Assembly (NCBI RefSeq): GCF_014652915.1
Contig: NZ_BMZS01000002.1
Coordinates: 540,590-604,589 of the forward strand
Length of the DNA: 64,000 bases
Reading direction: 5' to 3'
Source of the DNA: Thalassobaculum fulvum
Lineage (GTDB): Bacteria; Pseudomonadota; Alphaproteobacteria; Thalassobaculales; Thalassobaculaceae
The first letter of the stretch is position 1; each line of letters begins with the position of its first letter. Both the position numbers and the translations under genes were made by a program. Positions 17,266 to 26,145 of the stretch are shown here, in pieces. The notes under the pieces are model-generated. The model saw nothing but the letters and a program-made list of their open reading frames with translations. It was not told the origin of the DNA and did not search any database.

Positions 17266-18714
17266 ATGCCCGCGACCACCGTCATCCGAAACGCCGCCTG
17301 GGTCGTCGCCTGGAGCACCCGCGACAGCCGCCACGTCTACCTGCAGAACGCCGACGTGGCGTTCAGCGAAGGCGCGATCGTCCATGTCGGCGGCCGGTTC
17401 GCCGGCGAGGCGACGGCCGAGATCGACGGCTCGGATCTGATGGTCATGCCGGGCATGATCAACGTGCACAGCCACCCGACCAGCGAGCCGCTGCGCAAGG
17501 GCATCACCGACGAGATCCGCAGCCCCGGCTTCTACCACTCGTCGCTGTACGAGTTCCTGACGATCTTCGAGAACGACGCCGAGGGCCTGGCCGCCAGCGT
17601 GCGGGTCGCGATGGCCGAGCTGCTGAAGAGCGGCGTCACCACGGTCGTCGACTTCTCCGCCCCGTTCGACGCCTGGCTGGACGTGCTGGCGGAGTCCGGC
17701 ATCCGGGCCTGCGTGGCGCCGGCGTTCCGCGACGCCCGCTGGTTCACCACCAACGGCCACCTGCTCGACTACGAATGGAACGAGAAGGCCGGCCGCGCCG
17801 GCTTCGAGAAGGCGCAGCGCGTCATCGACCTGGCCAACCAGCACCCGTCCGGCCGGCTGATGGGGATGATGGCGCCGTCGCAGATCGACACCTGCTCGGC
17901 CGACCTGCTACGCGACGCCTACGACTACGCCGAGGAGAAGAACCTGCCCTGGCAGACCCACGCGGCGCAGTCGGTCAACGAGTTCCAGGAGATGATCCGC
18001 CGGCACGGCCGCACGCCGATCCAGTGGATGGACGACATCGGCGTGCTGGGCGAGCACAGCATCATCGGCCACGGCATCTTCCTCGACCACCACCCCTGGG
18101 TGCACTGGTCGACCCGCCAGGATTTGCGGCTGCTGGCCGACAGGGGCGCCACCGTGGCGCACTGCCCGACCGTGTTCATGCGCCGCGGCATCGCCCTGCA
18201 GACCTTCGGCGGCTACGTCCGCGAGGGCATCAACATGGGCATCGGCACCGACACCTACCCGCACAACTTCCTGGAGGAGATGCGCAACGTCGGGACGATC
18301 GCCCGCGCCGTCGCCGAGACCGTCGACGACCTGAACACCTCCGACATCTTCAACGCCGCCACGGTCGGCGGCGCCCGCGCCCTGCGTCGCGACGACATCG
18401 GCCGGCTGGCCGTGGGCGCCCGCGCCGACCTGGTGTGCGTCGACCTGACCGCGCCGTCGATGATGCCGGTGCGGGAGCCGCTGCGCAGCCTGGTGTTCGC
18501 CGCCTGCGACCGGGCGGTGCGCGACGTGTTCGTCGACGGCCACCAGGTCGTGAAGGACGGCGAGGTGACGACCATCGACCTGCGCGCAGCCCTGAGCGAG
18601 CTGCAGGCCGCCCAGGCCCGCTCGATGCGCAGCATCCCGGACCTGGACTGGGCCGGGCGGACGGCCGACCAGCTGTCGCCGATGGCCTTCGAGATCCGGG
18701 ACGGCCTGAACTGA
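17266..18714 (+). CDS. amidohydrolase, TrzA/AtzB/SAH-deaminase type
   Basis: A 482-residue metal-dependent hydrolase of the amidohydrolase superfamily subtype III (chlorohydrolase/deaminase). The ligands are visible: MPGMINVHSHPTSE (His-x-His, about residue 70), QTHAAQSVNE (third His), IIGHGIFLD (fourth His) and GIGTDTYPHN (Asp). The C-terminal GRLAVGARADLVCVDL closes the composite barrel. It would hydrolyse or deaminate a heterocyclic or guanidino-type compound. The gene follows the propeller gene and precedes an M20 hydrolase. Confidence 0.88.
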   Translation: MPATTVIRNAAWVVAWSTRDSRHVYLQNADVAFSEGAIVHVGGRFAGEATAEIDGSDLMVMPGMINVHSHPTSEPLRKGITDEIRSPGFYHSSLYEFLTIFENDAEGLAASVRVAMAELLKSGVTTVVDFSAPFDAWLDVLAESGIRACVAPAFRDARWFTTNGHLLDYEWNEKAGRAGFEKAQRVIDLANQHPSGRLMGMMAPSQIDTCSADLLRDAYDYAEEKNLPWQTHAAQSVNEFQEMIRRHGRTPIQWMDDIGVLGEHSIIGHGIFLDHHPWVHWSTRQDLRLLADRGATVAHCPTVFMRRGIALQTFGGYVREGINMGIGTDTYPHNFLEEMRNVGTIARAVAETVDDLNTSDIFNAATVGGARALRRDDIGRLAVGARADLVCVDLTAPSMMPVREPLRSLVFAACDRAVRDVFVDGHQVVKDGEVTTIDLRAALSELQAAQARSMRSIPDLDWAGRTADQLSPMAFEIRDGLN

Positions 18715-18737
18715 GGCGGACCGGGCCGAAGCAGCGG

Positions 18738-18884
18738 GTGGATTCCGGCTCGACCGCGCCGAGGGCGGCGCGCCCGTCCGGAATGACGTCAGTTAGGGAG
18801 GGCATCGAGGGGCTCGGCCTAATGTAGCGGACGCCCCCCTTGTCGTCATCCCGGACGGCGCGTCAGCGACGACCCGGGACCCAC
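18738..18884. repeat. paired inverted REP/BIME-like element 1
   Basis: Two related units in opposite orientation lie between the amidohydrolase and M20 genes. The left unit (18738-18788) ends GTCCGGAATGACG; the right unit (18844-18884) starts CGTCATCCCGGACGGCGC and ends GACCCGGGACCCAC. Read in the same direction, both run CGTCATYCCGGACGG, a variable GC-rich core, then a CGG-rich close ending CCAC. The same paired arrangement recurs at 37592-37717 and 54660-54770. Confidence 0.7.
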
Positions 18885-18916
18885 GAAGCGACGGGCACGA
18901 GAGGACAGCAGCAACC

Positions 18917-20044
18917 ATGAGAACCCTCACCACCGACGCCCTGCTCGACGCCGTCCGGGAATGGGTCGAGATCGAGAGCCCGACCCAGGATGCGGCGGCG
19001 GTCAACCGGGTCGCCGACCTGGCCGAGAGCCAGCTCAAGGCGATCGGTGCCGGCATCGAGCGGATCCCCGGCAGCGACGGCTTCGGCGACATCCTGATCG
19101 GCCGGATCCCCGGCGAGACCAACGGCGAGGGCCTCCTGCTGCTCGGCCACATGGACACCGTCCACCCGGTCGGCACCATGGCCGGGCCGCTGCCCTGGCG
19201 GGTCGACGGCGACCGGGTCTACGGCCCCGGCATCTACGACATGAAGGGCGGCAACGTGATGGCGCTGCAGGCCCTGACCCACCTCCACGCCAACGGCCGC
19301 CGCCCGCGGCTGCCGGTCACCGTGATGTTCATCCCGGACGAGGAGATGGGCAGCCCGAGCTCGCGCGCCCGGATCGAGGCGGAGGCGCGCCGGCACCGGC
19401 TGGCGCTGGTGGTCGAGCCGTCGGGCGACGGCGGCCGCATCACGGTCGCCCGCCACGGCATCGCCCGCTACCACCTGAAGACCACCGGAAAGCCGGCGCA
19501 TGCCGGCGCCTATCACTGGAAGGGCCGCAGCGCGATCCGCGAGATGGCCCACCAGGTGATCGCGGTCGAGGCGATGACCGACTACGACCGCAACGTCACC
19601 CTGAACGTCGGCACGATCGCCGGCGGCCGGCACGAGAACCAGGTGCCGATCCACTGCGAGGCCAAGGTGCTGGCGATGGTCGCCACCGCCGAGGACGAAG
19701 CGGATGTGCGGGCACGACTGCTGGCCCTGAGGCCGGTCGACCCGGACGTCGTGTTGGAGGTCACCCCCGGCCTGTTCCGGCCGCCCTACGCCAAGAGCCC
19801 GGAGATCCAGGCGCTGTACGACCACGCCTGCGACCTGGCCCGCGAGATCGGCTTCGAGATCCCGGGCGAGCGGGTCGCCGGCGGCGGCAGCGACGGCAAC
19901 TTCACCGGCGCCCTCGGCCTGCCGACCCTGGACGGCCTCGGGGTGGTCGGCGACGGGCCGCACACCCACCAGGAGCACCTGCTGGCGTCCTGCCTGGTGC
20001 CGCGCACGAAGCTGCTGGCTAGGCTGTTCGAGACCCTGGAGTAG
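18917..20044 (+). CDS. M20-family metallohydrolase (CPG2/ArgE-like)
   Basis: A 375-residue di-zinc hydrolase. LLGHMDTVHPVG supplies the first His and its Asp, GPGIYDMKGGN the bridging Asp, IPDEEMGSPSS the catalytic Glu pair, and GPHTHQEH the C-terminal His. The insertion in the middle is the dimerisation domain. Carboxypeptidase G2-type enzymes cleave N-acyl amino acids or glutamate conjugates. The ATG at 18917 follows GAGAGGACAGCAGCAACC. Location after the amidohydrolase suggests a shared catabolic route, although a repeat element separates them. It ends 13 bases from the convergent polA. Confidence 0.87.
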   Translation: MRTLTTDALLDAVREWVEIESPTQDAAAVNRVADLAESQLKAIGAGIERIPGSDGFGDILIGRIPGETNGEGLLLLGHMDTVHPVGTMAGPLPWRVDGDRVYGPGIYDMKGGNVMALQALTHLHANGRRPRLPVTVMFIPDEEMGSPSSRARIEAEARRHRLALVVEPSGDGGRITVARHGIARYHLKTTGKPAHAGAYHWKGRSAIREMAHQVIAVEAMTDYDRNVTLNVGTIAGGRHENQVPIHCEAKVLAMVATAEDEADVRARLLALRPVDPDVVLEVTPGLFRPPYAKSPEIQALYDHACDLAREIGFEIPGERVAGGGSDGNFTGALGLPTLDGLGVVGDGPHTHQEHLLASCLVPRTKLLARLFETLE

Positions 20045-20057
20045 CGGTCGCGCGCCG

Positions 20058-22892
20058 TCAGTGCGCCTCGGCCCAGGACTTGCCCCAGCCGGCGTCGGCG
20101 ACCAGCGGGACCGACAGGTTGAGGGTCGGCGCCGCCGCCCCCTCCATCACCTCGCGGACCAGCTCGGCGGTCTTCTCGACCGCGTCCTCCGGCACCTCGA
20201 ACACCAACTCGTCGTGGACCTGCAGCAGCATGCGGGCCGGCGAGTCGGCCTTCTCCAGCGCCGGGCGCAGCCGGGCCATGGCGCGCTTGATGACGTCGGC
20301 GGCGGTGCCCTGGATCGGTGCGTTGATGGCGGCGCGCTCGCCGAAGCTGCGCATCGCCGGATTCTTGTCGCGGATCGCCTGGATGTGGACCTTGCGGCCG
20401 AACTTGGTCTCGACGAAGCCGTGCTCGCGGGCGAACGCCTTCATCGAGTCCATGTAGTCGCGGATCCCCGGATACCGCTCGAAATAGGCGTTGATGTAGG
20501 CCTGGGCCTCGCCCTGCGGAACCGACAGCTGGCGCGCCAGCCCGAAGCCGGAGATGCCGTAGATGATGCCGAAGTTGATGGCCTTGGCCCGGCGCCTTGT
20601 CTCCGGCGTCATCTCATCGAGCGGCACCCCGAACACCTCGGACGCGGTCTGGGCGTGGATGTCCTTGCCGTCCAGGAACGCCTGGCGAAGGCTCTCGATG
20701 CCGGCGATGTCGGCGACCAGCCGCAGCTCGATCTGCGAGTAGTCGACCGACAGCAGCAAATTGCCCGGCTCGGCCACGAAGGCGGTGCGGATCTTCCGCC
20801 CCTCCTCGGTGCGGACCGGGATGTTCTGCAGGTTCGGGTCGTTCGACGACAGCCGGCCGGTCGCCGCCCCGACCATCGAGTAGGAGGTGTGGACCCGCCC
20901 GGTGTCCGGGTTGATGCTCTCGACCAGGGCGTCGGTGTAGGTCGACTTCAGCTTCGCGACCTGCCGCCAGTCCAGCACCTTGCGGGCCAGCTCCGAGCCC
21001 TCCGCCGCCAGGGTCTCCAGCACGTCGGCGCCGGTGCCGTAGGCGCCGGTCTTGCCCTTCTTGCCACCGGAGAGGCCCATCTTGTCGAACAGGATCTCGC
21101 CGAGCTGCTTGGGCGAGCCGACGTTGAACTCCTCGCCGGCCAGGCCGTGGATCTCGCCCTCCAGGGTCACCATGCGCTTGGCGAAGTCGGCCGACATGTC
21201 GCGCAGGATCGCCGGGTCGACCTTGATGCCGTTGCGCTCCATGGCGACCAGCACCGGGATCAGCGGCCGCTCCAGGGTCTCGTAGACCGTGACCATGTGC
21301 TCGGCGACCAGCCGCGGCTTCAGCAGGGCGTGCAGCCGGACCGTCACGTCGGCGTCCTCGGCGGCGTAGTCGCGGGCCTTGTCGAGCGCGACCTCGGCGA
21401 AGGTGATCTGGTTCTTGCCCTTGCCGCACACCTCCTCGAACTTGATGTTGGTGTGGCCGAGGTGCAGCTGCGCCAGCTCGTCGAGCCCGTGGCCGTGCAG
21501 CCCGCCCTCCAGCACGTAGGACAGGCACATGGTGTCGTCGATCGGCGCCACCGCGATGCCGCCGTTGCGCTGCCGGCTCAGCACCAGGGCGTCGTACTTG
21601 GCGTTGTGCGCGACCTTCAGCACCGCCGGGTTCTCCAGCAGGTCCTTCAGCAGCGCCATCGCCGCGTCGAACGGCACCTGCTTCGGCGCCTCCTCGGCCG
21701 GCGCCCCGCCCAGCAGGTCGCCCTGCGGCTGGCGGCCGACATGGCGCAGCGGGATGTAGCAGGCGCGGCCGGGGCTGAGCGCCAGCGACACCCCGACCAG
21801 GTCGGCGCGCATGGCGTCGAGCCCGGTGGTCTCGGTGTCGAACGCCACCAGGCCCTGGTCCTCGGCGGCGGCGATCCAGCGCTTCAGGTCGTCGAGGTCC
21901 TGCACCAGTTCGTAGCCGGCATCGGCGCCGGCAGCCTCGGAGATCGCCACGGTCTCGGCCGACCGGCCCTCCTCCGAGCCGCCCTGCGCCGCCTCGCTCT
22001 CGAACCGGGCGATCAGCCGCTTGAACGCCTGCTCCTTCAGGAACGGCAGAACGCCGGCCGGGTCGATGTGGCGGACCGCTAGATCCTCCAGCGGCTCCGG
22101 CACCTCGACGTCGTCGCGCAACGTGACCAGCCGCTTGGAGATCCGTGCCTTGTCGGCGTTCTCGATCAGGTTTTCGCGGCGCTTCGGCTGCTTGATCTCG
22201 CCGGCCCGCGCCAGCAGCGTCTCGAGGTCGCCGTACTCCTCGATCAGCTGGGCCGCGGTCTTGATGCCGATGCCCGGCACGCCCGGCACGTTGTCGACGC
22301 TGTCGCCGGCCAGCGACTGCACGTCGACCACCTTCTCCGGCGGCACCCCGAACTTCTCGATCACCTCGGCCCGGCCGATCGGCCGGTTCTTCATCGGATC
22401 GAACATGTCGACCCCGTCGGTGACCAGCTGCATCAGGTCCTTGTCGGACGACACGATGGTGACTCGCCAGCCGCGCTCGCGCGCCAGCCGGGCATAGGTC
22501 GCGATCAGGTCGTCGGCCTCGAACCCCTCCATCTCGATGCACGGCACGTTGAACGCGCGCGTCGCCTCGCGGATCAGCGGGAACTGCGGGATCAGGTCCT
22601 CCGGCGCCTCCGGGCGCTGGGCCTTGTACTCGGGGTAGATCTCGTTGCGGAAGTTCTCGCGGGCGGCGTCGAAGATCACCGCCAGGTGGTCGGCGTCCAA
22701 ATCGTCGATCAGCCGCACCAGCATGGCCGAGAACCCGAACACCGCGTTCACCGGCGTGCCGTCCGGCCGGGTCATCGGCGGCAGCGCGTGGTAAGCCCGA
22801 AAGATGTAGCCGGAGCCGTCCACCAGGTAGAGGTGGCTCTGCCCCTCCTTGGCGGGCGGCGGGGCGTCGATCTGTGCGTCGGACTCGGCCAT
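20058..22892 (-). CDS. polA: DNA polymerase I
   Basis: A 944-residue three-domain polymerase I for Okazaki-fragment maturation and repair. The 5' nuclease domain (about 15-310) includes LVDGSGYIFRAYHALP and the helix-hairpin-helix VPGVPGIGIKTAAQLIEEYG. The 3'-5' exonuclease domain looks active: VAFDTETTGLD, AHNAKYDALVL and YAAEDADVTVRLHAL carry the acidic residues. The polymerase domain has motif A DYSQIELRLVADIAG, motif B RRRAKAINFGIIYGISGFG and motif C LQVHDELVFEVP. I chose the ATG at 22892 because the upstream extension is proline-rich and unlike the family. A promoter lies at 22931-22958. Confidence 0.98.
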   Translation of the reverse strand: MAESDAQIDAPPPAKEGQSHLYLVDGSGYIFRAYHALPPMTRPDGTPVNAVFGFSAMLVRLIDDLDADHLAVIFDAARENFRNEIYPEYKAQRPEAPEDLIPQFPLIREATRAFNVPCIEMEGFEADDLIATYARLARERGWRVTIVSSDKDLMQLVTDGVDMFDPMKNRPIGRAEVIEKFGVPPEKVVDVQSLAGDSVDNVPGVPGIGIKTAAQLIEEYGDLETLLARAGEIKQPKRRENLIENADKARISKRLVTLRDDVEVPEPLEDLAVRHIDPAGVLPFLKEQAFKRLIARFESEAAQGGSEEGRSAETVAISEAAGADAGYELVQDLDDLKRWIAAAEDQGLVAFDTETTGLDAMRADLVGVSLALSPGRACYIPLRHVGRQPQGDLLGGAPAEEAPKQVPFDAAMALLKDLLENPAVLKVAHNAKYDALVLSRQRNGGIAVAPIDDTMCLSYVLEGGLHGHGLDELAQLHLGHTNIKFEEVCGKGKNQITFAEVALDKARDYAAEDADVTVRLHALLKPRLVAEHMVTVYETLERPLIPVLVAMERNGIKVDPAILRDMSADFAKRMVTLEGEIHGLAGEEFNVGSPKQLGEILFDKMGLSGGKKGKTGAYGTGADVLETLAAEGSELARKVLDWRQVAKLKSTYTDALVESINPDTGRVHTSYSMVGAATGRLSSNDPNLQNIPVRTEEGRKIRTAFVAEPGNLLLSVDYSQIELRLVADIAGIESLRQAFLDGKDIHAQTASEVFGVPLDEMTPETRRRAKAINFGIIYGISGFGLARQLSVPQGEAQAYINAYFERYPGIRDYMDSMKAFAREHGFVETKFGRKVHIQAIRDKNPAMRSFGERAAINAPIQGTAADVIKRAMARLRPALEKADSPARMLLQVHDELVFEVPEDAVEKTAELVREVMEGAAAPTLNLSVPLVADAGWGKSWAEAH

Positions 22893-22930
22893 CGTCGGGC
22901 CTTTCTCGGGCGGGTTCGGACGGGGGTCGG

Positions 22931-22958
22931 ACTCTACCCCGGTGAGCGGTCGGGGCAA
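22931..22958 (-). promoter_or_regulatory. polA: candidate polA promoter
   Basis: On the minus strand TTGCCC (22958-22953) and TAGAGT (22936-22931) are 16 bases apart, about 40 bases before the polA ATG. The -10 hexamer is identical to that of the divergent promoter at 22975-23002. Confidence 0.5.
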
Positions 22959-22974
22959 GGGCGGCCGGCAGGTG

Positions 22975-23002
22975 TTGACCGCCGAGCCTCGACCGTTAGA
23001 GT
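22975..23002 (+). promoter_or_regulatory. candidate promoter of DksA/TraR-like gene
   Basis: TTGACC at 22975-22980 and TAGAGT at 22997-23002 with a 16-base spacer. A LexA box begins directly after the -10, so repressor binding would cover the start site. Confidence 0.6.
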
Positions 23003-23017
23003 GTTCCCGTATTGTTC
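23003..23017. promoter_or_regulatory. LexA (SOS) box, GTTC-N7-GTTC
   Basis: GTTCCCGTATTGTTC matches the alphaproteobacterial LexA operator exactly. It sits at the transcription start expected from the promoter at 22975-23002 and 30 bases upstream of the DksA/TraR-like start codon. PolA is transcribed away from it, its promoter lying about 45 bases to the left. Confidence 0.7.
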
Positions 23018-23047
23018 CGGAGCGTCAACCGGCCTCGGAGGCATGGC

Positions 23048-23398
23048 ATGACCGCGACCGACGACGACCTCGAGCGGATCCGGCGGGCGTTGACCGACCG
23101 GCTCGACGCGCTCCGCCACACCGCCGAGGCGACCGCCGACGACCGCCGGCCGGTCGAGCTCGACCAGGCCTCGGTCGGCCGGCTGTCGCGCATGGACGCC
23201 CTGCAGATGCAGGCGATGGCACAGGCGACCGGGCGGCGCCGGGAGGTCGAGGTCGCCCGCATCGAGGCGGCGCTGAAGCGGATCGACGACGGCGACTACG
23301 GCTGGTGCGTGCAGTGCGGCGAGGAAATCGCGCCGAAGCGGCTGGCCGCCGACCCGACCGTGCCGACCTGCATCGACTGCGCGGCCAAGGCAGGCTGA
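23048..23398 (+). CDS. DksA/TraR-family zinc-finger protein, predicted SOS-controlled
   Basis: A 116-residue protein of an alpha-helical coiled-coil region (about 1-75) and a C4 zinc finger: CVQCGEEIAPKRL followed by CIDC. This is the TraR/DksA fold that inserts into the RNA polymerase secondary channel. It is shorter than classical DksA (about 150), closer to the stand-alone TraR-like small members. The ATG at 23048 follows CGGAGGC. The LexA box at 23003 predicts induction by DNA damage, and its position beside polA fits a role in transcription-replication conflict or repair. That role is inference. Confidence 0.85.
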   Translation: MTATDDDLERIRRALTDRLDALRHTAEATADDRRPVELDQASVGRLSRMDALQMQAMAQATGRRREVEVARIEAALKRIDDGDYGWCVQCGEEIAPKRLAADPTVPTCIDCAAKAG

Positions 23399-23498
23399 CC
23401 GAGGGCGGTATCCACCTAGGGGTTGGCGCGGCCCGGACACCGGTCCATCTTTTGACGAGGGCCGGGGGACCAGCCGCAACCGGGAGGAGGACACAGCC

Positions 23499-23981
23499 AT
23501 GATCAAGCGCCTGCACCACGCCGCCTACCGCTGCCGGGATTCCGAGGAGACCCGCAAGTTCTACGAGGACTTCCTGGGCCTGCCGTTGGCCCACACCACG
23601 CCGATCACCACCACCAAGACCGGCCGCAACGCCAACGTCCTGCACACCTTCTACCAGCTCGAGGACGGCTCCTGCCTGGCGTTCTTCGAGGCGCCGGACA
23701 TGCCGTTCGAGTTCAAGGACCAGCACGACTTCGACCTGCACATCGCGATCGAGGTCAGCCCCGAGGACCTTCAGGCGATGTACGAGAAGGGCAAGGCGCT
23801 GGGCATGGAGACCCGCGGCATCAGCGACCACGATTTCTGCCGCTCGATCTACTTCCGCGACCCGAACGGCTACGTGATCGAGCTGTCGACCCGCGAGCCG
23901 GGCTTCGACGAGGCGATGGACCCGGCCCGCAGCGAGGCCCGCGCGATGCTCGACGAGTGGCAGGCCGCGAAGGCCGGCTGA
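23499..23981 (+). CDS. VOC/glyoxalase-family protein
   Basis: A 160-residue protein with the vicinal-oxygen-chelate fold: IKRLHHAAYRCRDSEETRKFYEDFLGL at the N-terminus, FDLHIAIEV in the middle and FRDPNGYVIELSTREPG near the end. The three metal-ligand positions of a VOC dioxygenase or glyoxalase (His, His, Glu) can be placed. The exact reaction is unknown. GGGAGGAGGACAC gives a strong ribosome-binding site. Confidence 0.82.
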   Translation: MIKRLHHAAYRCRDSEETRKFYEDFLGLPLAHTTPITTTKTGRNANVLHTFYQLEDGSCLAFFEAPDMPFEFKDQHDFDLHIAIEVSPEDLQAMYEKGKALGMETRGISDHDFCRSIYFRDPNGYVIELSTREPGFDEAMDPARSEARAMLDEWQAAKAG

Positions 23982-24065
23982 CCCGGGCATCCGGAAAGGC
24001 CGTCGTAACCCCTGCGCCGGCCGGGGCATTGCCCGCCCGTGACCCGGAGCACGGAGGCTGCCCCC

Positions 24066-24536
24066 ATGCGGAAGACCCATCTCGGCGCGCTGCTGGCGGC
24101 GGCGCTGCTGGCCGTCGCCACGATCGCGGGCGCCCTGCATCCGGCACGGGCCGGCGAGGCGCCGGTCTACACCGGCTTCCTGTCGAACCTGGCGGTCGGC
24201 GGCTACGACCCGGTCGCCTACTTCACCGACGGCCGACCGGTCGAGGGCTCGTCGGAGTTCGAGAGCAGGTACAAGGGTGCCACCTGGCGGTTCGCCTCGG
24301 CCGCGCACAAGGCGTCGTTCGACGCCGAGCCGGAGAGGTACGCCCCGCAATACGGCGGCTACTGCGCCTGGGCGGTGTCGCAGGGCTATACCGCCAAGGG
24401 CGACCCGGAGACCTGGAAGATCGTCGGCGGCAGGCTGTACCTGAACTACAACGCCGACGCGCAGAAGCTGTGGGAAGAGAACATCCCGGCCCACATCAGG
24501 GCCGGCGACGAGAACTGGCCGAAGCTGACGAAGTAG
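24066..24536 (+). CDS. exported YHS-domain protein
   Basis: A 156-residue protein with a signal peptide (about 1-30, ending HPARAGEA), then a YHS domain: SNLAVGGYDPVAYFTDGRPVEG, YKGATWRFASAAHKASFDAEPERYAPQYGGYCAWAV. YHS domains occur in metal-handling and other periplasmic proteins; the classical role is not fixed. The ATG at 24066 follows CACGGAGG; an earlier in-frame start would break the signal sequence. Confidence 0.82.
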   Translation: MRKTHLGALLAAALLAVATIAGALHPARAGEAPVYTGFLSNLAVGGYDPVAYFTDGRPVEGSSEFESRYKGATWRFASAAHKASFDAEPERYAPQYGGYCAWAVSQGYTAKGDPETWKIVGGRLYLNYNADAQKLWEENIPAHIRAGDENWPKLTK

Positions 24537-24540
24537 CGGT

Positions 24541-24726
24541 TCAGGCCGCCTTCTCGTCTTCGCCGTGGCCGACCAGCACGTAGGTGCGCGAGCAGTACGG
24601 GCACACCACCTCGTGCTCGTCCTCGGGGATCTCCAGGAACACCCGCGGATGGCCGAGCGCGCCGTCGCCGCCGTCGCAGGCGACGGTGTGGTCGGTGACC
24701 TCGATGGTCTCGAACGGCTGGGCCAT
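24541..24726 (-). CDS. zinc-finger protein, zf-CHCC/NDUFS6-like
   Basis: A 61-residue protein with VACDGGDGALGHPRVFLEIP and VVCPYCSRTYVL: the Cys-His-Cys-Cys zinc site of the small zf-CHCC family, related to the mitochondrial complex I 13-kDa subunit (NDUFS6). In alphaproteobacteria this protein may accompany complex I as an assembly or accessory subunit. It converges with the YHS gene, four bases apart. Confidence 0.82.
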   Translation of the reverse strand: MAQPFETIEVTDHTVACDGGDGALGHPRVFLEIPEDEHEVVCPYCSRTYVLVGHGEDEKAA

Positions 24727-24748
24727 GCTGCGCTCCCCGTGCTCGTCT

Positions 24749-24767
24749 GGCGGCCGGACCGGCCGCC
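24749..24767. repeat. perfect GC palindrome
   Basis: GGCGGCCGG and CCGGCCGCC flank a single A. It lies in the 215-base gap upstream of the zinc-finger gene and of the divergent hydrolase. It may be an operator or a structural element; nothing else recognisable is seen in this gap. Confidence 0.35.
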
Positions 24768-24941
24768 GCTACGCCTCGTGTGCCGGACCCGTATGCGGGA
24801 TGGCGGGCCGCTTGTCCAGCGCGGCCCCGGATGATACCCAGGGCGGCGCCTTCCGCAAGGATCTCCGGCCCCGAATGACCGCCTCCGTCACCCCGTTCTC
24901 GAGCGCCGGAACCGGCCCGACATCGACCGCGGCGGGCGCTC

Positions 24942-25997
24942 ATGCGGCCTGACCGGACTCCGCTGCCGGTCCTTCTCGCGGTCCTTCTGAGCCTGGTCCT
25001 GGGCGCCTGCGCCCCGATGGCGATCGCGCCCGGTCCGGACGGTCGCCGGCCCTGGCTGGTCGACGACCACGCGGCGCTGATGGCGGACGGCACCCGCCTG
25101 CCGCTGCGGGTCTGGCGCCCGGACGGCGAGGCCGTGGCGGCGATCGTGGCGCTGCACGGCTTCGGCGACTACTCGAACGCCTTCGCCGAGCTCGGCCCGA
25201 CCCTCGCGAAAGCCGGGGTCGCGGTGTTCGCGGCCGACCAGCGCGGCTTCGGCCGGGCCGGAAGCTGGGGCCGCTGGCACGGGGCCGCGGCGATGGTCGC
25301 CGACGCCCGCGCCCTGGCGGACCTGCTCCGCGCCGAGTTCCCCGGGCGCCCGGTCTACCTGATGGGGGAGAGCATGGGGGGCGCGGTCGCCCTGCTGGCG
25401 ATGGCTGGCGACGGTTCCGGGTCGGGGCCGGCGGCCGACGGCGCCATCCTGTCGGCCCCGGCGGTCTGGGGCCGCGACTGGATGCCGTTCTATCAGGTCT
25501 GGGGCCTGGAGCTGGCCGGCCACACCGTCCCCTGGCTGCCGCTGAACCCGCGCGGCCTGCCGTTCAAGCCGTCCGACAACATCGCCATGCTGCGCCGGCT
25601 GTCGCGCGATCCGCTGTTCGTGAAGAACCCGCGGGTCGACGCGGTCTACGGGCTGGTCGACCTGATGGACGCCGCCCAGGCCGCCGGGCCCGCCGTGCGC
25701 GGCCCGCTGCTGGTGCTGTACGGCGACCGCGACGACCTGGTGCCGAAGAAGCCGACCTGCGCCGTGCTTGCCAAGCTGCGTGCCCGCCCCGTCGGCGCCG
25801 GCGGCATGCGGGTCGTGCTGTACCCGAACGGCCATCACATGCTGTTCCGCGATCTGGACGGCGCGCGCGTGGTCGCCGACATCGCCGCCTGGGCCCGGAA
25901 TCCGGCGGGGCCGCTGCCGTCCGGCGACGAGCGCGCGCCGGACGGGGCCTGGCTGGAGCGCTTCTGCAACGGCGCCGGCCGCCCCGACGGTTCGTGA
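24942..25997 (+). CDS. alpha/beta-hydrolase lipoprotein (lysophospholipase/monoacylglycerol lipase-like)
   Basis: A 351-residue protein with a lipoprotein signal peptide and lipobox LGAC (Cys about residue 22), so it should be membrane-anchored on the periplasmic side. The hydrolase core shows the nucleophile motif GESMGGAVALL, the acid in YGDRDDLVP and the catalytic His in PNGHHMLFRD. LHGFGDYSNAF contributes the oxyanion hole. The family includes lysophospholipases and monoacylglycerol lipases; the true ester is unknown. Confidence 0.85.
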   Translation: MRPDRTPLPVLLAVLLSLVLGACAPMAIAPGPDGRRPWLVDDHAALMADGTRLPLRVWRPDGEAVAAIVALHGFGDYSNAFAELGPTLAKAGVAVFAADQRGFGRAGSWGRWHGAAAMVADARALADLLRAEFPGRPVYLMGESMGGAVALLAMAGDGSGSGPAADGAILSAPAVWGRDWMPFYQVWGLELAGHTVPWLPLNPRGLPFKPSDNIAMLRRLSRDPLFVKNPRVDAVYGLVDLMDAAQAAGPAVRGPLLVLYGDRDDLVPKKPTCAVLAKLRARPVGAGGMRVVLYPNGHHMLFRDLDGARVVADIAAWARNPAGPLPSGDERAPDGAWLERFCNGAGRPDGS

Positions 25998-26009
25998 AAC
26001 GCCGTTTTA

Positions 26010-26039
26010 TTTACATTCGCGCAATGAGGGTCGTATGCT
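26010..26039 (+). promoter_or_regulatory. candidate promoter of the IclR gene
   Basis: TTTACA at 26010-26015 and TATGCT at 26034-26039, spacer 18, in a locally AT-richer region before the regulator. Confidence 0.4.
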
Positions 26040-26145
26040 CGATCGTCCGCGGCGACGCGGACCGACGGAAAGCGAGGTGCGCATGACCGCACATCGGATC
26101 CCCCGCGGGGCCGTCACGGCCGTGCCGCAACCCTAGGCGAGCGGC

